Assembly (NCBI GenBank): GCA_021209875.1
Contig: JAGYVD010000003.1
Span: 4,278,001 to 4,342,000, forward strand
Length of the DNA stretch: 64,000 bases
Direction of reading: 5' to 3'
Origin: Rosellinia necatrix
Lineage: Eukaryota > Ascomycota > Sordariomycetes > Xylariales > Xylariaceae
Shown here: one piece after another, positions 47,630-58,690 of the stretch
Layout: each line of letters opens with the position of its first letter
How positions within the stretch are numbered: the stretch's first letter is position 1
Notes under the pieces: generated by a model
What the model saw: the letters and a program-made list of their open reading frames with translations, nothing else
Told to the model about the DNA's origin: nothing
Databases searched by the model: none
Made by a program: the position numbers and the translations under genes

Positions 47630-48576
47630 ATGGCTGTATGTGGATTCGACGTTTGCAATCCAAATCCATCTGCTGATATGATTCACAGCACCTAGTTGGG
47701 CTTATAGTTGCGTGTACCGATATCTTACATCGCATTGTTAATGTTATCGATAAAACTACGCAAGCCTGGGATACCGCTAACAACGGAAAGATGTATCTCG
47801 ACAGCGTAAGCGCCCAAGTCAAGGTGACGCACAGGATTTTGAAGGGTATCGATAGAATCGATAGCAGCCAACAATCAGACGTCTACTTGGCTGCCAGGGT
47901 GATCAAGGGTAAAGCTATGGAACTGGATTCCGCAGTTCAACATTTGATCAAGGCGTCCGAAGAGGCCGATATGAAAGTCTTTCTCGACGAGTCCTTTCGT
48001 GGCAATTCTTGGGCACAGCATTTCGACAAGCTACAGCGAGAGTTATCCCAAGCACAGGCAATCTTAATCACTGCGCTCGTAGCTCATAAAGTTAACGACA
48101 TGAATGTTTTCCGCATAAGGACTGGAGCCATGAATCTGGTCAATCAGTCCTTCAGTCGGCACTATGGGTTTAGCTGCGCACCACCAATCTTCCAGCTACT
48201 TAAGGAAAAGGGGGGATCGGTAGGGAATAGCTCGGAGGCGCGGCAGATCGGCGCGGAGGATTTCGAAACATTCAGCAGAGAGCAACAGTCATCTGAGCCT
48301 AAAACGATTAGAATGATGGAAAGAGGTGAAGTAACCGAATTGAATCTTATGACGACGAAAGCAGATGCCCCTGGGCGAGCTCCTGCGACAGCTGACGAGA
48401 TCAGAGCGATAGGAAGCATGCTAGCAGGAAATGCGACGGTGATCGCAGGACACATCACCTTCGAAACTGGCATACAAACGCAAATTTTACGCCAAGTACT
48501 TAACGATAGTCGAGCAAGGGGTGAGCTCGCTCATGAATTCGTCAGCCGGGTAATGCAACCGCCAGGCGGCCGGTGA
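47630..48576 (+). CDS. Protein resembling the fungal N-terminal domain of STAND proteins (PigL_N-like)
   Basis: Predicted 297 aa, helical. The N-terminus MAHLVGLIVACTDILHRIVN and later helices (KMYLDSVSAQVKVTHRILK, DEIRAIGSMLAGNATVIAGH) resemble the helical domain found before NACHT/NB-ARC modules in fungal STAND proteins and in stand-alone PigL_N proteins. No P-loop, NTPase or repeat domain follows, so it is a single-domain form. The start uses a 6-nt first exon (ATG GCT, 47630-47635), donor GTATGT, branch-like CTGAT and acceptor CACAG, with exon 2 at 47689. The alternative is a start at ATG 47791 that would lose the first hydrophobic helix. At the 3' end a perfect GTGAGT donor (48573) and TAG acceptor (48633) flank the stop, yet either form encodes Arg-stop. 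Function is not known. Confidence 0.68.
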
Positions 48577-51500
48577 GTCCTTAGGCTATAGTGGAAAGCG
48601 ATAATAACTCATGATTTTGTTTTCTTACACTAGATGAAGAGTGTTACACATCTCCATTTATTTTCTTGGTAGTTTCGTTAAATCAGCACGCCGTGTGTCA
48701 GATTCTTATCTTCTTCGTGTCTATAGTGAGCACGCCTTGGGCAAGCAAATGAGCGGTGAAGGTATCAATGGCGCTATCACTTATGATATCAATATCGGAG
48801 GCACAGTGGGACAGTGCGCATTTACATCTTCTCTTAGGTTGCGGTGAAAGATAACTCAGTCTCTCAGGGACTACCGTGGTATGCCATGATGAATCAGCGA
48901 TCATGTTTGTCTCTCACATTAGTAGACAGACCCAGGGTGCAAGACGGCTCTGTTGCATGTCAGATCGCCCATTACAAAAGCATCATACATACTTCCTTAG
49001 CAGGGTGATAAAACTCCGAACAATACCTACTGCCTACCGATACAGACACTCGTTTACGGGATTATTTGCCGAAAACTATAAAGCGCTTTTTGTTCCTCAG
49101 GATTCCAGCTAGTCCTGCAAAAACAGTACAGATGGTAGTATGAGGATTAGAGGATAGGAATCAGTCGCCCGTGTTAATGGATCCTAAGCGAAACCTGCTA
49201 GTAAATCGTTCAATAGAGCAAATGATACCGGGCAACACGTGTGTGCGAGATTCGGCCTGAAGGGCCTTTATTCCCAATTGTTTATTATTTGGATTTGATC
49301 ATCTAGCATGCGTGGCTGCCGTAGGCTGGATGCCTAGAGTGAAGTTTAATCACGCGACAGTAAAAGCTGGGTCACAGGCGGATAGTGTAGTATAGGAGTA
49401 GGGCTCAATTTCATTGATTCTTAGGCTTACTATTTAACTTATCTTAGTCCTTATATACATACCCTGATATGCTGTTAGATCCATGCCGCAGGGCAGCCGG
49501 TGCTATGTTATGTGACTTATCTACCTGACACTAACACAATTCACCCCACACTCAAGCACTGAATATGCTCTGACTTGACGAGGCCATGCACTCACTAATA
49601 CCCCGCCACCAGTCGTCAAAATTCAACCATCAGCGCCAAACCAAGCTAAACCGGATTTTCCGTGTCTTCGTGAGTATGCATGATCCTAAAATCGAAAATT
49701 ACGTAGAATGAGCACGCCTTTAATACATCGCCCTGCGAGCCTTTGGGTCTAATCTCCTATTTGGCAACCGCTACCCGGAAGTGACTATAACCTAGTTGCC
49801 CACCAACAATTGGTGATTTACACTGACACCTTCGGAGTACCTGGGGGGGAGAGTCGGTGATAGACGGGGAAAAATAATCCGTCTTTTCCTTGACGGGCCT
49901 GGGGGTGGTGTAGAACCCTCCAAATCCTCGGCGAGTGCAAGATATGTTGATCCAGAAAGGCTAGACTGGAGATTATGTCGGCGGGTGGGAAACAACCTTG
50001 GAGCTATCCAAGGGAAACTGACTCTTGTGACGTAGCTGGCAAATTGTAGGTCGATGTGGTACTTGTCGGTAGTATTTAACCCCACCATGATATGACATCT
50101 GTGAAGCTGACGTTACTGGCCTCATATCTATCGAGAGGTTGATCACCTAGATAGGGCATTTGCGGCAGAGTATAGCCAATAGAATCCGACTCCACTATGA
50201 ATTGGATCGTAGTTTGTGATTCACGTATCACGGCAGTGAAACTTAACAGCTTCTTGGAGGGGAATTACCTGACAGGTTGTCTTGTTGACAAGGTTTGGTT
50301 CAATCTCGAGGTCGAATCAGGCCCACGGGGAGTGTCGCTTCGCACGAACGAGACGAGATGCTTCCCCTACCTAGTCGCTCGAGTAGCAATTATTCGAGAC
50401 AAATGTCGGTCGAACATGTGATTTATAGGTTTGGTTTTGACGTGCACCAACTACGATGACGAAGTCAATCTGCAGGGAACTAAGCACAGAGCATGCAGTG
50501 TAGCAGCTCTCACACCATGCCACCCCACATATGCTTTGCTTGGGCATAGGTATTCCGCGGGTCTCAGTCCCGAAAACCTGATGATTGGTGGAGATGGAAG
50601 CTCGCTCTTCCGTCTATGCACGTTGCTGCAGGATCGCCCCTGGACTGGGTCCCCGTTCTGAACCCCTGTTGATCCTCGCTGCATCGCGTTTCAGATTCAA
50701 CGTCTTCTCCATCCTACAACCTGTCTCCTGTCCAACTTAGCAGACTCGTGCGAGCGGTCGCGACCCCGAGCTGCCTAAAAGGTCCTCGGCCGTTCGGTTG
50801 ACCTATGCGATCGCGCATCTTCCTATGATCGACAGCCCATCCTCTATGAAAATCTCTCTATACTCCAAAGAGGAGAGGGGAAGAGGGGAGCAGATTGGTT
50901 GGACAATAAACGTCTGTTCCAACACGAATGGCGATTAACGATGAGTATCATAATACCTGCAATACAGCTGGGAAGGCGTAGTTGGCCCCGAGGTCATGAG
51001 AATTTGGTCATGTACGTTCTGACGTTGTCGTTCCGGCCTGCCAAGATGTTTCAATTCCCCAGTATCGAAACATCGTCAGCCCATTGGATGGATGAAGAAC
51101 AGCAAGAACGGACGAGTAGGACGGGATAGGCAAGAAGCAGGTCGTTACTACTGATTCTTGCATACACTACTGGTTACTACTAGTACTGGTTACTACCAAT
51201 AATACTGATTACTCAAACACGAATAGCACTTACGTAGGACCAATGTCCTCACAGGTTCTCTCTTGTTCGAGGACGCTAAAATAAGAAGGGCCGCGTTTTT
51301 GGGCGAGGGCACCCGCCTCCATGGATGACCATCTGCGCCTCATACACTACACTACAATCTAGCCCGGTGCTTGTCCCTTGGACCCGGCCGTTAGGTAATT
51401 AATTATAAGTATCTGTAACACGGAACGGTAACAATGATCGATCTAATCTAACAAGGTTTTGCACCTGGCATCGGACATATGTACATGGTTGGTAGTCTAC

Positions 51501-52024
51501 AGAGATCAGGTATAGAGTACCTTGGAATAGACAACCCCCTCTAGCATCAGCATGCCCTGTATTCCTTCGAACTGAGCCCTAGTCAACTGGCCCACCGCTG
51601 TCCCTGGCCTGTCTTGTATACTACAGTCAGTTGTACTGTAGATCGGGAAGGCACATAAGAATCAACTCCACCCAACTTGACTTTGCTGTTGTGCGACTAC
51701 CTTCATTAAACCATTTCATCTACTGTGTGCTTGGACACCATTATGTTGTTTTGAGACCTCCTTCCTTCACACTTTCTCTTCTCGCGCTGCCGGTTACAGT
51801 CGTTTCCTTTTTTTTCTCTACGCCATCGGACTCGACGTCTGTTTACCTTCTTTTCACATCAACTTCTTGTTCTTGTTCGCGTTACTGTTCTCTTTCCGCT
51901 CCCTTCTCTCGCTCTTCCTACAGCACCCGTCCCGAACCAACATCCCGCCTGCCCGTGTAATTCGCGCCAAAAGATTAAGAGGATCTCGCAATTTCCCAGT
52001 AGGTATACATACCAGATCGCCACG
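48577..52024. other. 3.4-kb gene-free stretch
   Basis: No frame shows a conserved motif. The last 300 bases before the secreted-protein start are strongly pyrimidine-rich on the plus strand (about 51.75-51.95 kb), as in promoters or leaders of well-expressed fungal genes. No repeat family was recognised apart from short CCTAGG-like units. Confidence 0.55.
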
Positions 52025-52578
52025 ATGCATTATCACACGTTGTTCCTTCTCATCGGCCCCGCCTGCACTCTTGCATCGCCCGTCTGGCCACACTACACTG
52101 TCGATAACGAGCATTTCGAAGTCCTAGCTCTACGCGCGACGACACAAGTGAACCCGGCGGCCGTGAGTGATGTGACGTGCATTGACCCCAAACTGTAAGT
52201 TCTGTCTGTCATCTTCTGTTTCGGCCCATACTCTAATAGTATAGTGTATGTACATCTTTCGCGTATCCCAACCGCTGACATCTCCCTAGTAATATCGTCT
52301 TTCATGACCAAAACGTGGCCGAGCTAGGCATCTGCGGAGGTATTGCCGGCTCTATTACCAAGTGTGGTGGCGCACCCGAGAGTACAACTAGCCAGTCCGG
52401 AAGTGCCAAATTTACACTTACCACTGCCAAAGACGGCGCGACAATCAACATCAGCAAAGGTCGCTGGGAGCAATGCGTTCGAGCCGCTCGCGCCATATGC
52501 CCTACAGGAAGCATGAGAGGAACATGTAGCGGCGGCGCCTCATCTGGAGATGTGAACTTTATTCTCGAATCGCCATAG
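52025..52578 (+). CDS. Small secreted cysteine-rich protein of unknown function
   Basis: Two exons (52025-52194 and 52290-52578) give 152 aa. The start MHYHTLFLLIGPACTLASP is a short signal peptide, probably cut near Ala-Ser-Pro. The mature part has six cysteines (in DVTCIDP, ELGICGG, ITKCGG, WEQCVRA, RAICPTG and GTCSGG), enough for three disulfides, and a GGASSGDVNFIL C-terminal block. The intron has donor GTAAGT and acceptor CCTAG. Small, secreted and cysteine-rich are the formal features of candidate effectors or antimicrobial proteins, but I recognise no named family and claim no activity. The gene stands alone, with 3.4 kb of empty DNA before it. Confidence 0.75.
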
Positions 52579-53276
52579 TGCTCGAAGTGGAGGGCCTTCG
52601 TCTGAACATCTCGACCGATGGCAAGACCAGCAGGATAAAATGACAGAAAGACAACATCGCAATTTTGAAATTCGAGTCGACAGAAAACTTCTTCTGATTT
52701 GATTCACACATGTCAGCATCTGGGTGGAAGATATCCTTAGGGAACCAAGGGAACCGGAAGAGGACCATCATCTGGCGTTGGCAGGCTCTGTTTTTGACAT
52801 GACATACAAAGTGCGAGACTAAGAACTGCTCCACTAAGTTATGCACGCTTTCCTTGCTGTATATATGCTATCAAAATCCTAAACATGTAGGGATGAGCTT
52901 TCAAGGAGCTATAGTCAAAAAGATAGAAGGCATCTGAAGAAAAGGAAAATAGGTAAAAAAAAAAAAAAATCAAAATAGAATCAACAAGAGTGGTTGCCTT
53001 GGTAGGCACCGTTACAGCTTTTATTGTGTTGTTTATGAACATCTTGCTTTTGAATGTTTCGCTTGCCGCTGTTTTATATGTTACCTATACCAAATCATGT
53101 ATGCCCGCTGTAACGAAACGCCAGAAGTGACTCGACTTATTATAAACGGAACACGATGATGCCCAGTATATCTCATATCGTCACAGCAGTTGCCCTTCCT
53201 CGCTCTTTGACTCCTGCTTCATAAAATTACATTTTATATCCCCTCTTTTCCCCCCTCACTCACCCATCCCCCCCTT
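52579..53276. other. Convergent intergenic stretch, secreted protein / VPS71
   Basis: AT-rich 3' flanks with an A run near 52956-52968 and C/T-rich DNA just beyond the VPS71 stop. No gene seen. Confidence 0.6.
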
Positions 53277-54339
53277 CTACAGCCCGTACCGTGTGACGCA
53301 CTCCTCACGGTGTATCTCGAGGCAGTCGAGGGCGCAGACGCGCGTGCCGCACTTCAGGCACCGCTCGCGGCCCCAGTAACCGCAGATGGCGCAGAAGACG
53401 CGGACCGGATATCGCGGGCCACCACCGCCACCACCACCCTGCGGCGGCCAGGCGCCCCGCGCCTCGAGGTAGCGCAGCGGCGGCGCCGCCAGCAGCGCGC
53501 GGAGCTCGCCGTCGCTCGGGAGCGGGGGCAGCCGCGACGCCAGGAGAGGGTCGTCGTCGCCTTCGAGCCGCGCGGGGGCCGCGTCGTACGCGGTCAGGAT
53601 CGCGCTACGCGGCGGCGCCGCGGAGGAGGGGCAGGAGGAGGAGAAGGAGGAGAAGGAGGAGGAGGAGGGAGGGGGCGCGTCGTGCATCTCCACGTCTTGG
53701 TCGGCTGGGACTTCGCGTCGAGCGGCTGCGGCCGCGGCGGTGCTGGGTTTCTTGGACGTCGCGGCTTGTCGCTGGGCGCCTCGCCTCGTTGCCGTCGGCT
53801 CGGATGCGCTGGGGGCGTTGGTGGTGGAAGAAGGGATGCTGGCGGGGGCGTTGGTGTTGGGATTCGCGTCCTGCTGCGCCAGGAGCGCCATGTAGTCGTC
53901 GAGGTGGTTCGCGAACGTCTTCTGCGACTGCAGGATCCGCCGCACGTTGGGCGTGTGCTTTTTCCCCCCCCCCGCCGCCGCCGCCGCCGCCGTCGTCGTC
54001 CTACTACTAATACTACTACTACTACCACCGCCGCCGCCGCCACCTGGCTTCGGCGGGATCGCGATCTGCACCCCCCGCGGGTTGTCCTCGTCCAGGATCT
54101 CGATCTCGCGCCGCGCTTTGGCATCCCGCCGCGCGCTGAGGTCCGCCGAGCTCGCCGCCGCCCCCCCCCCCTGCCCCCACGTTGCGCCCTCGCGTCCGGT
54201 TCGACGTCGACGACATCGACGCGCCTGCCGCCGCCGCTGCCGCCGCGAGGTGGTGGCCCTGCCTATCGGGCACGTAGGCCCAGCCTGGCGCGTTCGTCGT
54301 CTTCGTGCTCGCTAGCTCTATCACGCCGAAATTGTCCAT
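53277..54339 (-). pseudogene. vps71: SWR1-complex subunit Vps71/Swc6 (HIT zinc finger), frameshifted by one base
   Basis: Vps71 (human ZNHIT1) belongs to the SWR1 remodeller that deposits histone H2A.Z. The reading frame starts MDNFGVIELASTKTTNAPGW at 54339 and ends with the HIT finger CAICGYWGRERCLKC and CALDCLEIHREEC (C316, C319, C327, C330, C335, C339, H343, C347 in the corrected 353-aa product), then VTRYGL. The conserved centre DLSARRDAKARREIEILDEDN, RRILQSQKTFANHLDDY lies in the other frame. The switch happens at a run of eleven G (54161-54171, C on plus). With ten G the frame is continuous. The protein has long Gly, Ala, Ser and Pro runs and very high GC. There is no intron. As this gene is normally important, a sequencing or assembly error is the likeliest cause. 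True loss is the alternative. Confidence 0.85.
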
Positions 54340-55099
54340 CGTGGCGGTGGTTTATTGTGGTTATTCATTTGTTCGATTGCCCCTTCTCTCTCTCTCTCTC
54401 CCCCCCCTTTTTTTTTTTTTTGTGACTATTATTATTATTGTTGTTGTTGTTTTTATTATTCGTAGTTTTCGAGATCGCGGTTGGTGATGATATCATCATA
54501 CCTAGGGTAAAAATAAAAATAGGGCGGAAGGCAAACTGCGCACCTTAGCATATTGTGCCTGGATTTGGTGGAGTACTTAGTCCCTACAGTGGGAGCAAGT
54601 GCGGGACCCCCGCTGAAGTCATTCCGCATATCATTGGACCTGCACATGGGAGATGGCGGGCACAATATCGGATGGGTCCGGAGCTGATAGTACCTCGAGT
54701 AGTTAGTTGGTAGTTGTCACTGGTGTATAACATTATATAACATGTCATATTCTTTTGAAAACACGCGGCATTGCTTTTCCATAACGGTTAGTTAGTCGTT
54801 CCTGCGCCGCTTAACTTTAACTATCACTCGTTCAGCTGATGACGATTAAAGCCAATTGAGACGGTATGACAAAGCTCTGAAAAAAAATAAAAATAAAACT
54901 AAAATTTATGTGTAGCACAGGTCAGGTCAGGTTGTCTACTAGGATTTAAAAGGTACTGCCTCAGGTTTATGGTGGGTTTTACAAGTCAATTATCTTCGCC
55001 CTCCAGGCCCCTCGACATTGCCTGTCGATTGCTTGGTCTACTTGTTCGGTAGAGGTTGTCTTGCTAATTCGGTACTTAATCTAGTACGTACCGATATCT
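54340..55099. other. Intergenic stretch between VPS71 promoter and FAP1 3' end
   Basis: Contains C, T and (ATT)n/(GTT)n simple tracts at about 54380-54465, which form the VPS71 upstream region, then AT-rich DNA. No gene seen. Confidence 0.6.
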
Positions 55100-58000
55100 C
55101 TAGACAGTTTCTGAGGTGCCAATCAATCTCTCCGCTGCGGCCTCCCAATCCTCCTCCACCGGCTCCTCCTCAACTTTCTTTTTAGCTTCCCTCTTAAGTG
55201 CCACAAACTTGCTGCGAAGCGGGACTGTGATAGACGAGGACGAGGAATCCGTCAGCTTTGGCCGAAACGTAGACCTACTGACTACAGCACTCCATCCCCC
55301 TTCTCCTAGGGCCCTACTGTCTTCACGCCGCACCACGTTCAATGAATCGTCGACCGAGCACAGAAATACGTTTTCTGCGAGCTTCAGCCGTCTGACGGCC
55401 TGTTGCAAAGTTGGCTTTAGAGCCATCAATGACGCCTCCAGAGTTTGTGTTGTCCAGGTGCCTGATCCCTTGATCACTACCTCTTCAGACGGCAAAAAGC
55501 TAGTGTGAAACGTTACGGTGGGGTGCGCTGCGTACTCTTTCCGCAGGGCGGCATCTAAATCCTCAATTGTCAGGCCGAATTGCGGATGGATTAAAAGTAC
55601 TGCATTGTAAGGGACCACAGTCGCATCGTTAGCCATAGTTGACTGCTGCAGCGAATCCTGGTTGGCGCGAATTTTGGCGCAATGGGCCAATGTCTTTAGA
55701 GGAGCGGACACAAATCGAGGTGTCTTGAATAAACACACGTGACGATGGGGCTCCGGATCACTGCTTTCACTATCAAATCCGAAATCCTCTGCAAGCGAGT
55801 GGATGAAAGCGCGCTGGTGCGCTTTCATAGGTTTGAACCTCAGTCGTTTCTCGGCCTTATCTCCCGCAAACACTCGGAATTCTCGCTCATATATATGCGC
55901 CCACTGGGGGTTTTCCCTATAAAACTTCAAGGTCGTATCCGAGTATGGCACATGGTCATCCGTGTGCGTCTGTGGATCGATATTGAGGGCACTAGCTAGG
56001 CGGGCATTTCGCTGCAAACGAAGGCACTCGTCGTCACACTTCAGCAATGGACGCTGAGGAGATGGTTGAGCCTTGGTGGCCAGGCACTTAATTTCCTGTT
56101 TCTTGTGTTGGCATTCGCAGGTTGTGAATGTTTTCGCTTGGCATGGTTTATCTTCTTTACATGCTGTGTTTTCGGGTTAGTCAGAGTTGAGGTATTAGCG
56201 ATGCTTCTTATTTTAACTTACGGTAAGGGGCGTGGCATGGCTCGATATCTAGATGACCGCAGTTCCGCGTCTTACCACAGGGTTGTTGGCAATGTGAACC
56301 GGAGATACCTTCATCCTCACAAGCCCCTACCCGATGACATAGTTTGTTACAAGAGTGAGTCCTAGGATTGTGATTTTTTAGCTTTCGATATTAATCGAGA
56401 ATTAGAAACAAGCAGACATACCCGCATTTAAGCTTTTTACCACATGGCAGGCCACATCTCGGTTCTTCGAACCAACAGGGTTGATTTTTAAGCGTCTTCT
56501 TTCCACAAATGCACCGTTTCTCAACTAAAAACGGACACTTAGGGCACGCTGCATCATCGGAATGACAGCTATGAGTGACCTGAATACGATGAGTCAGAAT
56601 GAGGGACGAGGTTTGTGGGGAGAAGTCGATGACCAAACACCTGGCCGCATCAACCCATACACTAACTTACCTGAGGGTGCCCACACGGTTGGACTCGCGT
56701 ACAGTCGAATCGGCATCCCGGGGCCCTTGTGCCGCAAGGCTGAGGGGGCTGCAAGACAGTTCTTCCACAATTGCAGCTGATCTCTTCGAATATCGCTTCT
56801 GGGCAAGAAAGGCAGGCCCCTCGGTGACACATTTGCTGACAACGGTGTCTCCCGCATTTGAGCTCTCTACCACACGTCCGTATGCAAATATGCTCCGTCT
56901 CGAACTCCTCGTTCAGAACGCTTGAGGTTTTATTCCTTCGTTTCAATGCCACCCGCTCAATTGCTTGCTTCTCTGCTGAGCAGCAATGCGCGCCGTGCTC
57001 GTGCCGACCGCAGTTGAGCTGAACTCGGCAGACCCTCTCGCATAACGGCTGATGAAGGTCTTTTTCATGGCAGACCACGCTAGTCCTCGAGCGTCCACAG
57101 CGACAATCAAGTTCTACTTCTTGGTCGCAACGAGAGCAGGGACCGCTATGACAATGATCCAGGCAAAAATGGCCGCAATCCAGACGCTTGTTACAAACCT
57201 TGCCACAACTAGGAATGGGATCTTGACAAGATTCCCGGGGTGCTGTGATATCCAAAATCGGCGTTTTGCCACAAGGGCAATGCGCGATGATATCGGGCGA
57301 GAATGGACAATGCGCAACGAGATCGTCTTGTGGGTGGCATTCTCTCTGGCAACTGTGCTTAGAGCAATCGAAAAGTCTGTCACAGAGGCGGTCACACTTG
57401 AAAGAGCCGATAAACGCGGTGGCTCGTGTCGCGGCTTCACCTTCGGATGCGCTATACTCCATCTGTATCTGGCCATAATCATGTGACTCGAGTTTGTCTC
57501 CAAGCATGTCGCACGATATGTCCTTGGATTCTTTCCCGCAGTAACACCGAGACGCAACCGGAGCTTCGCAGCTACCACACAGGCCAGAATGACATTGTTT
57601 TTGACATTCATGCTCTCCGCAGGCAAGGAGGTCTCCGCATGGCTCACGGCAGCTCCAGCCCTTAGTATAATCAGTTTCACCACACCTCTTAGTCGATACG
57701 TTCTTGCCACAAAAACATGATTGACTAGGTCCCATGAGGAGACAGGGAGGGCAGGGCCCTGCGTGGCATTCCAATGGACATGGATGAGGGCAAGTTCCTC
57801 TTGGTTTGGAACAGGTTTGCCCACAACTGTGAGGTGTTATGCCTGCTATGGGCTTTGGATTAATCTCCTTGCCACACCAGCAGTGGTAAACCCCAGGCTC
57901 GTCATTCATAGACGAGTTACAACCGGGACACCTCCAAACCGGTTGCTGGGTTTGTTGCTGGTCTTGGTCTGGGGGCTTGTTCCTATTCGTGAACCATTTC

Positions 58001-58690
58001 TTAACGCATGACATGTGAGTGGCTGTCCAGCAGATCGAACATGACCAGATACGTGAATTCCGTAAAACCTCATTGGTACAGATGACACATTCGTAGTGCC
58101 CATTGCTAATATCCTCATGAATCCTCGTGGGGAGATCAGGGGCACTAGATTTTGATGGTCGGCGAGCAGCCCTGGGAGGGACATTTTCTGCCGTTCTAGT
58201 TCTATGCCCGAATTAGCCATCCGGTATACAGCATGATACCAGGCCGGGCTGAAACACACCTGGGGTTTACGAAGGGTTGGCCAGGCACAAAAACCGACGC
58301 ATCAGCGTTGAAGGACACGGACGCCTCGTTGCCTTGGTCTTCGGTTTCCGTTTCGGCGGTGAGATGACCGCCGAATGCGCGGCCGGCCGCAATGGTTGTT
58401 CTCTGCCCAGTGCCGGCAGCAGTCTGCCTCCCCCTTCTTGAGCCTCTGCCCTCTCCCCGCCCCCTCCCACGCGGGGCGCCGCCGCGGGTGGGACGGTTTG
58501 CAGGCTGGACCACGGCGGGTGCCTCGTGTGCTACTGCCGCCCCCTGCTGCTCATTACGCCTCTCGGTCACCTGGGGGTCTCTCTGGCGATTTCCCCGACC
58601 TCCCCGGCTCCTCGAGGGTCGGCCGCCCCTAGCTCGCTGGCCTCGGCCCCTTGGCGAGTCATTAGTCCCGTTGTTGGGGGCGTCCGCCAT
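55100..58690 (-). CDS. NFX1-type zinc-finger / R3H protein (FAP1 homologue)
   Basis: Exons 58690..58260, 58195..56671, 56579..56422, 56361..56222 and 56163..55100 give 1105 aa, close to yeast Fap1 and animal NFX1. An Arg/Gly-rich N-terminus (RGRGQRARGGRPSRSRGGRG) is followed by a RING-like finger (YECVICTNEV, WSCSICWTATHMSC). Then comes a long series of NFX1 repeats (for example CGQTCSKPRGTCPHPC, CGKVCNKRLDCGHFC, CGRELKCGRHRCQQMC, CGLPCGKKLKCG, CGKTRNCGHLDIEPC). The C-terminal R3H domain has the RxxxH motif at R869/H873 (KAHQRAFIHSLAEDFGF). The RING-like finger and repeats suggest a nuclear DNA-binding or E3-ligase role. Yeast Fap1 binds FKBP12. Introns are 57-91 nt with donors GTGTGT, GTAAGT, GTATGT and GTAAGT. 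The start ATG 58690 (MADAPNNGTNDS) precedes the Arg/Gly block. Confidence 0.9.

Noticed and set aside
53310..54425. 371-codon plus-strand frame opposite VPS71
   Set aside because: Antisense shadow of a GC-rich gene. The Arg/Gly-rich translation has no motif, while the minus strand encodes the HIT finger.
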